Part shown: positions 20,694-30,133 of the stretch, piece after piece
Numbering within the stretch: the first letter of the stretch is position 1
Layout of the letters: each line of letters starts with the position of its first letter
Source of the DNA: Streptoverticillium olivoreticuli subsp. olivoreticuli
Lineage (GTDB): Bacteria > Actinomycetota > Actinomycetes > Streptomycetales > Streptomycetaceae
Assembly (NCBI RefSeq): GCF_003391135.1
Contig: NZ_CP031455.1
Location: 5,378,001-5,442,000 of the forward strand
DNA: 64,000 nucleotides
Direction: 5' to 3'
Program-made: the position numbers and the translations under genes
The notes under the pieces: generated by a model
What the model saw: only the letters and a program-made list of their open reading frames with translations
The model's database searches: none
Told to the model about the DNA's origin: nothing

Positions 20694-20876
20694 TTCGCCG
20701 TCGGGCGCCGCCGCGGTGGCGAGGCCGTCCAAGGAAGTGGATCAAGGTGCGGCGAACGCCACGGCGTTCTTGGTGCAAATGGCTTCAAAAGGGGGCGTAA
20801 GGGGCGCTCGGCCCGGAGGTGGCACGGCCTGGACGTGTAAGTTCCGGGGCCGGGAGCCATCGAAGGGACCAATCCG

Positions 20877-21422
20877 GTGAACAAGAAGCTTGTGGCTGCA
20901 CTGTCCGGCGGTGCGGCACTCGTCCTGGCGCTGACGGGCTGCGGCGGCGGCGACGGCGGGAACAAGAAGCTCGACGACTGGGCCAAGAAGGTCTGCGACC
21001 AGATGCAGCCTCAGGTCAAGAAGATCCAGGACGCCAACCACTCGATCGCGGGCGTCCAGACCGAAGAGGACTCCAAGAAGGTCCAGCAGACCGACTCCGC
21101 GGCCTTCCAGGCCAACGCAGACGCGTACAGGTCGCTGGCCAGTGGCGTGGAGAACGCGGGGGCGCCGCCGGTGAAGGACGGCGAGACCAGCCAGAAGAAC
21201 GCCGTCAAGGCGCTCAACGACCTCTCCGGGGCCTACGCCGGGCTGAAGAAGCGGATCGACGGGCTGGACACGGGGGACAAGGCGAAGTTCGCCGAGGGGC
21301 TCAAGGGGATCGGCGGGGACATCGGGAAGCTCAGCAGCCAGAGTGATGACGCGCTGAAGAAGCTTCAGTCGGGGGACGTGGGGAAGGCGATGGCGAAGCA
21401 GCCCGGGTGCCAGAAGAAGTAG
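20877..21422 (+). CDS. Small secreted lipoprotein
   Basis: A 181-residue protein from GTG 20877 (GAAGGGA upstream). The signal peptide ends in the lipobox LTGC, so the mature protein should be lipid-anchored outside the membrane, beginning with a Gly-rich linker. The mature part is hydrophilic, Lys- and Gln-rich and predicted helical, with no known domain. It sits between hppA and a methyltransferase, as in other Streptomyces. Function unknown. Confidence 0.82.
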   Translation: MNKKLVAALSGGAALVLALTGCGGGDGGNKKLDDWAKKVCDQMQPQVKKIQDANHSIAGVQTEEDSKKVQQTDSAAFQANADAYRSLASGVENAGAPPVKDGETSQKNAVKALNDLSGAYAGLKKRIDGLDTGDKAKFAEGLKGIGGDIGKLSSQSDDALKKLQSGDVGKAMAKQPGCQKK

Positions 21423-21438
21423 CGGGGGTACGGGGCCG

Positions 21439-21459
21439 GCCCGGGGCGGGCCCCCGGGC
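21439..21459 (+). terminator. GC-rich hairpin after the lipoprotein gene
   Basis: GCCCGGGG (21439-21446) pairs with 21452-21459 around a 5-nt loop, 17 bp after the stop codon. It probably ends the lipoprotein transcript. Confidence 0.4.
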
Positions 21460-21513
21460 CCCCGGACCACGCTTCGCGCGCTGAGTGTCCGTGGCGCACC
21501 CGACAATGGAGGC

Positions 21514-23040
21514 GTGAGTACGCTCCTTCCCTTCGCCGACCGCGCGCGCACCGACCGGCTGCGTGGCGCCCTGCTTGCCGCGGCGTTCACCGCCGACGGC
21601 CTTCTCGACCTGCTGGGCGCGCCCGCCTATGCCGCCCTCGCGCGCAGCGAGACCGTTCCCGCGCTGCGCGCCACGCGGGGTGACGGGCCGCTGGAGACGC
21701 TGGTCCGGCTGTTCCTGCTGCAGCGGCCCGCCGCGTACGGCCGGGCCGCCGCCGCGCTGCCCGTGGACGACTGCCTCGCCGACGGCTGGCTGGTGCGCGA
21801 CGGCGACGAGGTGCGGGCGACCGTCGACGTGCGCCCGTACAGCGGCCCCGAGGGGCAGGACTGGTGGATCGTCTCCGACCTGGGCTGCGCCGTCGGCGGC
21901 GCCGGCGGGATCGGGGGCACCGCGGGCCCGGCCGGGGTGGACCGCTCGGAGCTCGTCCTCGGGGTCGGCGGGGCCTCCACCACGCTCGCCGGGATCACCG
22001 TGCGCACACCCGTGGCGAGCGCCCTGGACCTCGGCACCGGCTCCGGCATCCAGGCGCTGCACGCCGCCCAGCACGCCACCAAGGTCACCGCGACCGACCT
22101 CAACCCGCGGGCGCTGCACTTCGCCCGGCTCACCCTGGCCCTGTCCGGCGCGCCCGAGGCCGACCTGCGCGAGGGCTCGCTCTTCGAGCCGGTCGCCCAC
22201 GACACGTACGACCTGATCGTCTCCAACCCGCCGTTCGTCATCTCCCCGGGCGCCCGGCTCACCTACCGCGACGGCGGGATGGGCGGCGACGACCTCTGCC
22301 GCACGCTCGTCCAGCAGGCGGGGGAGCGGCTCAACGACGGCGGTTACTGCCAGTTGCTGGCCAACTGGCAGCACGTCGAGGGCGAGGACTGGCGCGAGAG
22401 GCTGTCGTCCTGGGTGCCGCGCGGCTGCGACGCGTGGATCGTCCAGCGCGAGGTGCAGGACGTCGCGCAGTACGCGGAGCTGTGGCTGCGCGACGGCGGC
22501 GACCACCGCTCCGCCCCCGAGGCGTACGCGGCCCGCTACGACGCGTGGCTGGACGAGTTCGCGGCCCGCAGGACCAAGGGCGTCGGATTTGGCTGGATCA
22601 CGCTGCGCAAATCGGGCTCCGAGCGGCCTTCCGTGCTGACGGAGGAGTGGCCGCACCCGGTCGAGCAGCCGCTCGGCGCATCCGTTCGGGCCCATTTCGA
22701 GCGACAGGACTTCCTGCGTTCGCATGACGACGCGGCGCTGCTCGCCACCCGTTTCCGGCTGGCCGACGAGGTCGTCCAGGAGCAGGTCGGGGCGCCCGGC
22801 GCGGAGGACCCGGAGCACGTCGTGCTCCGCCAGAACCGCGGAATGCGGCGGGCGACCAAGGTCGACACGGTGGGCGCGGGCTTCGCCGGAGTGTGTGACG
22901 GCTCTCTCAGCGCGGGACGGATTCTGGACGCGATCGCGCAGCTCGTCGGGGAGGAGGCGGTGCAGCTCCGCGACCGTACGCCGGAGGCGATCCGGCTCCT
23001 CGTGGAGCAGGGTTTTCTGCTCCCGGTGGAAGGTCGATAA
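21514..23040 (+). CDS. Class I SAM-dependent methyltransferase (PrmC/HemK-like)
   Basis: A 508-residue protein. The N-terminal 165 residues are helical. A Rossmann methyltransferase core follows, with motif I LDLGTGSGIQ and motif IV SNPPF, the latter typical of enzymes that methylate Gln or Asn side chains or adenine N6 (PrmC/HemK/RlmF group). A C-terminal extension of about 170 residues is not recognised. The GTG start has GGAGG almost abutting it, so a slightly later start is possible. Substrate unknown. Confidence 0.78.
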   Translation: MSTLLPFADRARTDRLRGALLAAAFTADGLLDLLGAPAYAALARSETVPALRATRGDGPLETLVRLFLLQRPAAYGRAAAALPVDDCLADGWLVRDGDEVRATVDVRPYSGPEGQDWWIVSDLGCAVGGAGGIGGTAGPAGVDRSELVLGVGGASTTLAGITVRTPVASALDLGTGSGIQALHAAQHATKVTATDLNPRALHFARLTLALSGAPEADLREGSLFEPVAHDTYDLIVSNPPFVISPGARLTYRDGGMGGDDLCRTLVQQAGERLNDGGYCQLLANWQHVEGEDWRERLSSWVPRGCDAWIVQREVQDVAQYAELWLRDGGDHRSAPEAYAARYDAWLDEFAARRTKGVGFGWITLRKSGSERPSVLTEEWPHPVEQPLGASVRAHFERQDFLRSHDDAALLATRFRLADEVVQEQVGAPGAEDPEHVVLRQNRGMRRATKVDTVGAGFAGVCDGSLSAGRILDAIAQLVGEEAVQLRDRTPEAIRLLVEQGFLLPVEGR

Positions 23041-23398
23041 GTCGTCCGGAAGGGTCGGGTTCACGTCAGGCCCGACTGGGCATCGTCTTCTGGGACCGCA
23101 GGTGGCGGGCCTGTCACCTGCGGTTCCTCGTGCGGTTCCGTGTCATGGGCCGTTCTGGATGCCCCTGGGCCCCCGCTTCCGGTGGCCGTGAGGCCGCCCG
23201 GGGACGCCCCGGGCGGGGTCCGGCCGCCGGTTCACTCCGGTGGTGTGCCGGTCCGGGCGGCAGACAGGACGCTTGTCGGGTTACCGTTCGAGTGGCGTTG
23301 CGGGCTTTTTCCGTTTGACACGGGGGCGGGATGTACCGTCACACTCCGCAGCGTCACCGCAGCGCCTACACCGAGTGCCGACCGGAAGAAGAGCGAAG
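23041..23398 (+). other. Upstream region of topA, no gene seen
   Basis: This 358-bp stretch holds no convincing ORF. TTGACA at 23315-23320 is a perfect -35 hexamer and a locally lower-GC stretch surrounds it (about 23280-23330), so the topA promoter is probably here. I could not place a convincing -10 at 16-19 bp spacing. topA promoters often respond to supercoiling, which the sequence alone cannot show. Confidence 0.4.
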
Positions 23399-26233
23399 TT
23401 GTCCCCGACCAGCGAGACCGCACAGGGCGGCCGCCGACTCGTCATCGTCGAGTCGCCTGCCAAGGCGAAGACGATCAAGGGCTACCTCGGCCCCGGATAC
23501 GTCGTCGAGGCGAGCGTCGGGCACATCCGTGACCTGCCGAACGGGGCCGCCGAGGTCCCGGCCAAGTACAAGGGCGAGCCGTGGGCCCGGCTCGGCGTGA
23601 ACGTCGACGCCGACTTCCAGCCCATCTATGTCGTCAACCACGACAAGAAGGACCAGGTCAAGAAGCTCAAGGAGCTGCTGGCCGAGTCCGACGAACTCTT
23701 CCTCGCCACCGATGAGGACCGCGAGGGCGAGGCCATCGCCTGGCACCTCCAGGAAGTCCTCAAGCCCAAGGTCCCGGTCCGCCGGATGGTCTTCCACGAG
23801 ATCACCAAGGACGCGATCCGCGAGGCCGTCGCCAACCCGCGCGAGCTGAACAAGAAGCTCGTCGACGCCCAGGAGACCCGCCGCATCCTCGACCGCCTCT
23901 ACGGCTACGAGGTCTCGCCGGTCCTCTGGAAGAAGGTCATGCCGCGGCTCTCGGCCGGCCGCGTGCAGTCCGTCGCCACCCGTCTCGTCGTCGAGCGGGA
24001 GCGCGAGCGCATCGCCTTCCGCTCCGCCGAGTACTGGGACCTCACCGGCACCTTCGCCACGGGGCGCGGCGGCGACGCGAGCGACCCGGGCAACATCTCC
24101 GCGCGGCTGACCGCCGTCGACGGCCGCCGCGTCGCGCAGGGCCGTGACTTCGGCTCGACCGGCCGGCTGAAGGACGGCTCGCCGGTCCTGCACCTGGACG
24201 AGGCGGGCGCCCGCGCGCTGGCCGCGGCCCTCGCCGACTCGGCGTTCTCGGTGCGGTCCGTCGAGTCCAAGCCGTACCGCCGCTCGCCGTACGCCCCGTT
24301 CCGTACGACCACGCTCCAGCAGGAGGCCTCGCGCAAGCTCGGCTTCGGCGCGAAGGCCACGATGCAGGTGGCACAGAAGCTGTACGAAAACGGCTTCATC
24401 ACCTATATGCGTACGGACTCCACCACGCTCTCCGACACCGCGATCTCCGCGGCCCGGGCGCAGGTCACCCAGCTCTACGGCGCCGACTACCTGCCGGAGA
24501 AGCCGCGCACCTACGCGGGCAAGGTCAAGAACGCGCAGGAGGCGCACGAGGCGATCCGGCCTTCGGGTGATCGTTTCCGCACGCCCGCCGAGACCGGCCT
24601 GACCGGCGACCAGTTCCGGCTCTACGAGCTGATCTGGAAGCGGACCGTCGCCTCCCAGATGAAGGACGCGACGGGCAACTCCGTCACCGTCAAGATCGGC
24701 GGCCGGGCGGGCGACGGCCGTGACGCCGAGTTCAGCGCGTCCGGCAAGACGATCACCTTCCACGGCTTCATGAAGGCCTACGTCGAGGGTGCCGACGACC
24801 CGAACGCCGAGCTCGACGACCGCGAGCGCCGCCTGCCGCAGGTCACCGAGGGCGACCCGCTGACCGCCGAGGAGATCGCCGCCGACGGCCACGCGACCAA
24901 GCCCCCGGCGCGCTACACCGAGGCCTCGCTGGTCAAGGAGCTGGAGGAGCGGGAGATCGGCCGCCCGTCGACGTACGCGTCGATCATCGGCACCATCCTC
25001 GACCGCGGCTACGTCTTCAAGAAGGGCACGGCCCTGGTGCCGTCCTTCCTGTCCTTCGCCGTCGTGAACCTCCTGGAGAAGCACTTCGGGCGGCTCGTCG
25101 ACTACGACTTCACCGCCTCGATGGAGGAGGACCTCGACCGCATCGCGCGCGGCGAGGCCCAGGCCGTGCCGTGGCTGCGCCGCTTCTACTTCGGCTCCGA
25201 GGAGGGCACGCAGGCCGGGTCGGCGGCCGACGCCGGCAACGGCGACGGCGACCACCTCGGCGGGCTCAAGGAGCTCGTCACCGACCTCGGCGCGATCGAC
25301 GCCCGCGAGGTCTCCTCGTTCCCGGTCGGCGAGGGCATCGTGCTGCGCGTCGGCCGCTACGGCCCGTACGTGGAGCGCGGCGAGAAGGACTCCGAGGGCC
25401 ACCAGCGCGCCGACGTGCCGGACGACCTGGCGCCCGACGAGCTGACCGTCGAGTACGCCGAGGAGCTGCTCGCCAAGCCGAGCGGCGACTTCGAGCTCGG
25501 CCCTGACCCGGTCAGCGGCAACCAGATCATCGCCCGTGACGGCCGATACGGCCCGTACGTCACCGAGGTCCTGCCCGAGGGCACGCCGAAGACCGGCAAG
25601 AACGCCGTGAAGCCGCGGACCGCCTCGCTCTTCAAGTCCATGTCGCTCGACACGGTCACCCTTGAGGACGCGCTCAAGCTGATGTCGCTGCCGCGCGTCG
25701 TCGGCAAGGACGCCGAGGGCGTGGAGATCACCGCGCAGAACGGCCGGTACGGCCCGTATCTGAAGAAGGGCACCGACTCGCGCTCCCTGGAGACCGAGGA
25801 CCAGCTCTTCACGATCACGCTCGACGAGGCCCTCGCGATCTACGCCCAGCCCAAGCAGCGCGGCCGCGCCGCGGCCAAGCCGCCGCTGAAGGAGCTCGGC
25901 ACGGACCCGGTCAGCGAGCGCCCGGTCGTGGTCAAGGACGGCCGGTTCGGCCCGTACGTGACCGACGGCGAGACCAACGCGACGCTGCGCCGCGACGACG
26001 ACGTCGAGACGATCACGCCGGAGCGGGGCTACGAGCTGCTCGCGGAGAAGCGGGCGAAGGGGCCGGCGAAGAAGACGGCCAAGAAGGCGCCGGCGAAGAA
26101 GACGGCGGCCGCGGCGAAGAAGACGACGGCGAAGAAGACCGTCGCGAAGAAGACGACGGCTGCCGCCAAGAAGACCACGGCGAAGAAGACGGCTGCGAAG
26201 AAGACAGCGGCGTCGAAGGCTGCGGCGGAGTAG
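23399..26233 (+). CDS. topA: DNA topoisomerase I (type IA) with Lys-rich tail
   Basis: The 944-residue enzyme that relaxes negative supercoils. It starts at TTG 23399 after GAAGAAGAGCGAAG. The TOPRIM domain begins LVIVESPAKAKTI and includes the acidic motif TDEDREGEA. The catalytic tyrosine is in FITYMRTDST. The C-terminal part has repeated topoisomerase C-terminal modules (GRYGPYV motifs, at least four) instead of Cys4 zinc fingers, then a tail of about 55 residues of KKTA/AAKK repeats typical of actinobacterial TopA and thought to aid DNA binding and processivity. Confidence 0.96.
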   Translation: MSPTSETAQGGRRLVIVESPAKAKTIKGYLGPGYVVEASVGHIRDLPNGAAEVPAKYKGEPWARLGVNVDADFQPIYVVNHDKKDQVKKLKELLAESDELFLATDEDREGEAIAWHLQEVLKPKVPVRRMVFHEITKDAIREAVANPRELNKKLVDAQETRRILDRLYGYEVSPVLWKKVMPRLSAGRVQSVATRLVVERERERIAFRSAEYWDLTGTFATGRGGDASDPGNISARLTAVDGRRVAQGRDFGSTGRLKDGSPVLHLDEAGARALAAALADSAFSVRSVESKPYRRSPYAPFRTTTLQQEASRKLGFGAKATMQVAQKLYENGFITYMRTDSTTLSDTAISAARAQVTQLYGADYLPEKPRTYAGKVKNAQEAHEAIRPSGDRFRTPAETGLTGDQFRLYELIWKRTVASQMKDATGNSVTVKIGGRAGDGRDAEFSASGKTITFHGFMKAYVEGADDPNAELDDRERRLPQVTEGDPLTAEEIAADGHATKPPARYTEASLVKELEEREIGRPSTYASIIGTILDRGYVFKKGTALVPSFLSFAVVNLLEKHFGRLVDYDFTASMEEDLDRIARGEAQAVPWLRRFYFGSEEGTQAGSAADAGNGDGDHLGGLKELVTDLGAIDAREVSSFPVGEGIVLRVGRYGPYVERGEKDSEGHQRADVPDDLAPDELTVEYAEELLAKPSGDFELGPDPVSGNQIIARDGRYGPYVTEVLPEGTPKTGKNAVKPRTASLFKSMSLDTVTLEDALKLMSLPRVVGKDAEGVEITAQNGRYGPYLKKGTDSRSLETEDQLFTITLDEALAIYAQPKQRGRAAAKPPLKELGTDPVSERPVVVKDGRFGPYVTDGETNATLRRDDDVETITPERGYELLAEKRAKGPAKKTAKKAPAKKTAAAAKKTTAKKTVAKKTTAAAKKTTAKKTAAKKTAASKAAAE

Positions 26234-26239
26234 GGGGCC

Positions 26240-26266
26240 GGGCGGGGTTTGTTCCCCACCCCGCCC
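26240..26266 (+). terminator. Terminator-like hairpin after topA
   Basis: GGGCGGGGT (26240-26248) pairs with 26258-26266, 9-nt loop TTGTTCCCC, seven bases past the topA stop. Confidence 0.6.
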
Positions 26267-26440
26267 CTTCCCGGCTGTGTCGATTTGCGGCTCCGCCGCG
26301 TGGGGGCTTCGCCCCGGACCCCGAAGCACGCTTCGCGCGCTGTCCTCAATCTCCCCCAGCTACCTCCCCCAGACTCCGTCCGGGGGTGCCCCCAGAGGTG
26401 CCCCCACGGGCTGAATTCAGTCCGTCCGGCGATTGAGGAC
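26257..26440. repeat. Dispersed Streptomyces-type intergenic repeat (copy 1)
   Basis: Most of the 310-bp topA-tmk gap. It shares CCCCGCCCCTTCCCGGCTG and TGCGGCTCCGCCGCGTG with the element at 44826-44940. It ends with the inverted pair GTCCTCAATC (26342-26351) and GATTGAGGAC (26431-26440) around a palindrome CTGAATTCAG. Related fragments (CCGGACGGGCTGGA) recur at 30050-30063, 31427-31440 and 44921-44934. It probably acts as a transcription boundary; there is no coding potential. Confidence 0.65.
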
Positions 26441-26543
26441 GCGGCCGCAGGCCGCTCCGCCGCAGGCGGCGACAAAGCCGCACCGTTCGGACGGGCGTTC
26501 CATGGAGACGCGGCGCCCCGCCGCAGGCGGATAGGCTGGCAGG

Positions 26544-29500
26544 ATGACGCGAGCCGAGCAGCCAACAGTGGAAACCCCCACATCCGGGGCACTGGCCGCG
26601 GACTCCCGCGAGCGTGCCGTACGGGCCCTGCTGCGCATTCCGCCGCTCCGGCGGCTGTGGAGCGCCCAGTTCGTCGGCGGGATCGGGGACTCCCTCGCCC
26701 TCCTGGTGCTCCTGCTGCTGTCGCTCCAGGCGGCGGTCGCGGCGGGCTCTTTCGGAGGCGGCTACCGCGGTGCCGCCCTCGCGATCGCCGCGGTCCTCGG
26801 CGCGCGGCTGCTCGCGACCCTGCTCTTCGGCGCCGTCCTGCTCGGCCCGGTCTCCTCGCTGATCGCGCCGAACGGTCCGCTGGACCGCCGCTGGACGATG
26901 CTCGCCGCCGACGGCGTGCGGCTGGCGCTGCTGGTGGTGGCGCCGCTGTGGATCGGCTGGACCGGCACCAGGGCGCTCGCGCTGCTGCTCGTATCGGCCT
27001 TCGTCATGGGCGTCGCCGAGCGGTTCTGGACCGTGGCCAAGGACGGCGCGGCCCCCGCGCTGCTGCCCAGACCTCCCACCGAGGGCGCGGCCGTACGCCC
27101 GCTGCCCGACCACTACGACGCGCTGCGCCGCCTCTCGCTGCGTACGAACTTCGTCGCCCTGCCCATAGCCGCGGCCGCGCTCGTCGTCATCACCCTGATC
27201 AGCAATCTGCTCGGCTCCGGGATCGCGTGGTTCCACGCGCACCAGGCGGCGCTGGGGTCCTTCCTCGCGGCCGCCCTGTTCGCCGGGTCGGCGACGATCC
27301 TCTACCTCCTCGAACTTCCCGGCGTGCAGTCGCCGCGCGTGCGCTCCCCTCTTGAGGGACTGCGCCGCCCCCGGACGCCGCAGGGCCCCGACACCGGACG
27401 CACGGGCGCGATCCCGGTGCTCGTCCTCGCCTGTGCCGCCGTCACGGGCGCGATCGCCGCGGCCGTCGGCGTGGCCACGCTCCAGGCCGTCGACCTGGGC
27501 GGCGGGCCGGTGGCCTTCGGGCTGCTGGTGCTCGCGCTGAGCGGTGGCCCCGTCATCGGCATCCGCACCGCGCGGAAGGTCCTGCCGGGCTTCTCGCGCC
27601 GCCGCCTGCTCGCCCTGGCCCTCACCCTGACCGGTCTCGCGCTGCTGGTCGCGGGCCTGGTGCCGGACCCGACCACGGTTCTCCTGCTGATCCTGCTCGC
27701 GGGCGTCTGCGCGGGCATCGTCGCCAACACCGGGCACGCCCTGCTCGACCAGGAGACCGAGGAGGCCCGGCGGGCCCGTACGACCGACCACCTGCACGCC
27801 GTCGTCCGCGTCACCGCGGCGCTCGGCGCGGTGATCGCGCCGCTGCTCGCCGCCGCCATCGGGCCGCACCGGCTGGAGAGCGGCAGCTTCGTCTTCGCGC
27901 ACGGCGGGGCGGCGTTCACGCTGATGCTCATCGGCGCGCTGCTGCTGCCCGTCGGCGCCGTCGTCCTCGGCAAGACGGACGACCGGCACGGCGTACCGTT
28001 CCGCCGCGACCTGATGGACGTCCTGCGCGGCGGCGACCCCGCGCAGGCGCCGTCGGGGACCGGCTTCTTCATCGCCTTCGAGGGCGGCGACGGGGCCGGC
28101 AAGTCGACCCAGGTGCAGGCCGTCGCCGACTGGATCCGGGCCAAGGGCCACGAGGTCGTCGTCACCCGGGAGCCCGGCGCGACGGCCATCGGCAAGCGCC
28201 TGCGCGCGATCCTGCTCGACGTGGGTTCCGCCGGACTGTCCGACCGGGCCGAGGCCCTGCTCTACGCCGCCGACCGCGCGGAGCACGTCGCCTCCGTCGT
28301 ACGGCCCGCGCTGGAGCGCGGCGCGGTCGTCATCACCGACCGCTACATCGACTCGTCCGTCGCCTACCAGGGAGCCGGGCGCGACCTCTCGCCGACGGAG
28401 ATCGCCCGCATCTCGCGCTGGGCCACGGACGGACTCGTCCCGCACCTGACGGTGCTGCTCGACGTCTCGCCCGAGACCGCCCGCGAGCGTTTCACGGAGG
28501 CGCCGGACCGGCTGGAGTCCGAGCCGGCGGAGTTCCACCAGCGCGTACGGACCGGGTTCCTGACCCTCGCCGCCGCCGACCCGGCGCGGTACCTCGTCGT
28601 GGACGCCGGGCAGGAGCCGGAGGCCGTCTCCACGGTCGTGCGGCACCGGCTCGACGAGGTCCTGCCGCTCTCCGCCCACGAGATCGAGACCCGGGAGCAG
28701 GCGCGCAGGGCGGCCGAGGAGGAGGCCCGGCGCAAGGCCGAGGAAGAGGCCGCGCGCAAGGCGGAGGAGGAGCGCCTGGAGCGCGAGCGCCAGGCGCAGC
28801 TCGCCAAGCTGCGGGCGGAGGAGGAAGAGCGCAAGCGGCGCGAGCAGGAGGAAGCGCGGCTGCGGGAAGAGGCGCGGGCCGCCGAGGAGGCCCGGAAGCG
28901 GGCCGAGGAAGCGCGCCTCGCCGCGGAGCAGGAGCGCCTGCGCCGCGAGGCGGAGGAGCGCACGCGCGCCGCCGAGCAGGAACGGCTCCGCAAGCAGGCC
29001 GAGGAAGAGGCCCGGCTGCGCGCGGAGGCGGAGGAACGGCGCCTGGAGAAGCAGCGCAAGGCGGAAGAGGCGCTGCTGAGGGCCGAGCGGGCGCGCATCG
29101 AGGCGGAGGCGGCGGCCGCGGCCGCAGCGGCGTCTGCTTCGGTGTCCGCTTCGGCTTCCGAGGCGCCGACGGTCGAGCGGCCGTCGCTCCGTAAGGGTGA
29201 CCAGCCGGATGCCGCTGACGGTTCCGCCGATTCCGATGAGACGCAGATTGTGGAGGCGTCGGCTCCGCCCGAGCGCGGGGCGGCCGGTTCCGGTGACTCC
29301 GACCGGACGCAAACGGTGCGCAGGCCGGTCCTCGGCAGGCCGGATCCGCGGATCGCCGACCCCGACCTGACCCCGACGGTCGAGCGGCCGCGCGTCGAGC
29401 CGCAGGCCGAGCCGGGCGCCGAGCCCCGTACGGAACCCGAAGGCGCCGTCGACGAGACGGCGGTGCTGCCGCCCGTACGGCCCGCGGCGCCGGCCGTCCG

Positions 29501-29987
29501 CCCGGAGCCGCCGCAGCGCGTCACTTGGGGGATGGAACCGGAGAAGGCCACCGGCGGCTCGGAGTCCGAGGAGACGGCGGTCCTTCCGCAGCCGGGCGCC
29601 CGCCCCGCGGCGAAGCCCGCTTCCGCTTCCGCTTCCGCGGCGGAGGCCCCCGCCTCGCCCGGCGCGGAGGACGAGACCGCGGTGCTGCCGCCCGTACGGC
29701 CGGAAGGCACCGGCCCGGCCGCTCGGGCCGACCGCCCGGAGGACCCGGCGGACCGGGTGCCGACGTGGCTGTTCCGGCCGGAGGACGACGGGGCGGACAG
29801 CGAGCGGACGCGTGAGATCCCGCAGGCCGCGGGCGAGGGCCCGGAGAGCCGGCGGCGCCGGCCGGGCTGGGCGGAACCGGCCTCCGACGACGCGCCCACG
29901 CTGGCGGACGAGCTGCTGGGCCCGCGCGGAAAGGCGCGCCGCCAGGCGGACGAGGACCGCAAGGGACGCCGCCGGGGCGGTCACTGA
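26544..29987 (+). CDS. tmk: MFS-like membrane protein fused to thymidylate kinase with long coiled-coil tail
   Basis: A 1147-residue protein in three parts. Residues about 25-475 are polytopic with major-facilitator character. Residues about 505-720 are thymidylate kinase (dTMP to dTDP): P-loop EGGDGAGKST, TREPGATAIGKRLR, and DRYIDSS. Residues about 720-865 are a highly charged coiled coil of EEEARRKAEE type. The last 280 residues are disordered and carry repeated ETAVLP, TQTV and PTVERP motifs. The fusion is known in Streptomyces at this locus. If no other tmk exists, it is the essential kinase; its membrane anchoring is unusual. Confidence 0.88.
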   Translation: MTRAEQPTVETPTSGALAADSRERAVRALLRIPPLRRLWSAQFVGGIGDSLALLVLLLLSLQAAVAAGSFGGGYRGAALAIAAVLGARLLATLLFGAVLLGPVSSLIAPNGPLDRRWTMLAADGVRLALLVVAPLWIGWTGTRALALLLVSAFVMGVAERFWTVAKDGAAPALLPRPPTEGAAVRPLPDHYDALRRLSLRTNFVALPIAAAALVVITLISNLLGSGIAWFHAHQAALGSFLAAALFAGSATILYLLELPGVQSPRVRSPLEGLRRPRTPQGPDTGRTGAIPVLVLACAAVTGAIAAAVGVATLQAVDLGGGPVAFGLLVLALSGGPVIGIRTARKVLPGFSRRRLLALALTLTGLALLVAGLVPDPTTVLLLILLAGVCAGIVANTGHALLDQETEEARRARTTDHLHAVVRVTAALGAVIAPLLAAAIGPHRLESGSFVFAHGGAAFTLMLIGALLLPVGAVVLGKTDDRHGVPFRRDLMDVLRGGDPAQAPSGTGFFIAFEGGDGAGKSTQVQAVADWIRAKGHEVVVTREPGATAIGKRLRAILLDVGSAGLSDRAEALLYAADRAEHVASVVRPALERGAVVITDRYIDSSVAYQGAGRDLSPTEIARISRWATDGLVPHLTVLLDVSPETARERFTEAPDRLESEPAEFHQRVRTGFLTLAAADPARYLVVDAGQEPEAVSTVVRHRLDEVLPLSAHEIETREQARRAAEEEARRKAEEEAARKAEEERLERERQAQLAKLRAEEEERKRREQEEARLREEARAAEEARKRAEEARLAAEQERLRREAEERTRAAEQERLRKQAEEEARLRAEAEERRLEKQRKAEEALLRAERARIEAEAAAAAAAASASVSASASEAPTVERPSLRKGDQPDAADGSADSDETQIVEASAPPERGAAGSGDSDRTQTVRRPVLGRPDPRIADPDLTPTVERPRVEPQAEPGAEPRTEPEGAVDETAVLPPVRPAAPAVRPEPPQRVTWGMEPEKATGGSESEETAVLPQPGARPAAKPASASASAAEAPASPGAEDETAVLPPVRPEGTGPAARADRPEDPADRVPTWLFRPEDDGADSERTREIPQAAGEGPESRRRRPGWAEPASDDAPTLADELLGPRGKARRQADEDRKGRRRGGH

Positions 29988-30133
29988 GACGCTCCGGCGC
30001 GCTTGAACGGCGCGGGGGTCCGTTCGCACGACCTCCGCGTCCTCGAGCACCGGACGGGCTGGACCGTGGCGTTCCATGTCAGTGCCGTGTCCCACAATGG
30101 GTAGCCGCAGGACGAACAGCTCGGAGGGCAGCC

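Noticed and set aside
17836-20778. 980-codon minus-strand ORF across hppA
   Set aside because: Asp/Arg/His-rich shadow translation of the well-supported hppA gene.
23315-23345. Complete housekeeping promoter for topA
   Set aside because: A perfect TTGACA is present but no convincing -10 lies at 16-19 bp, so I record only a likely promoter region.
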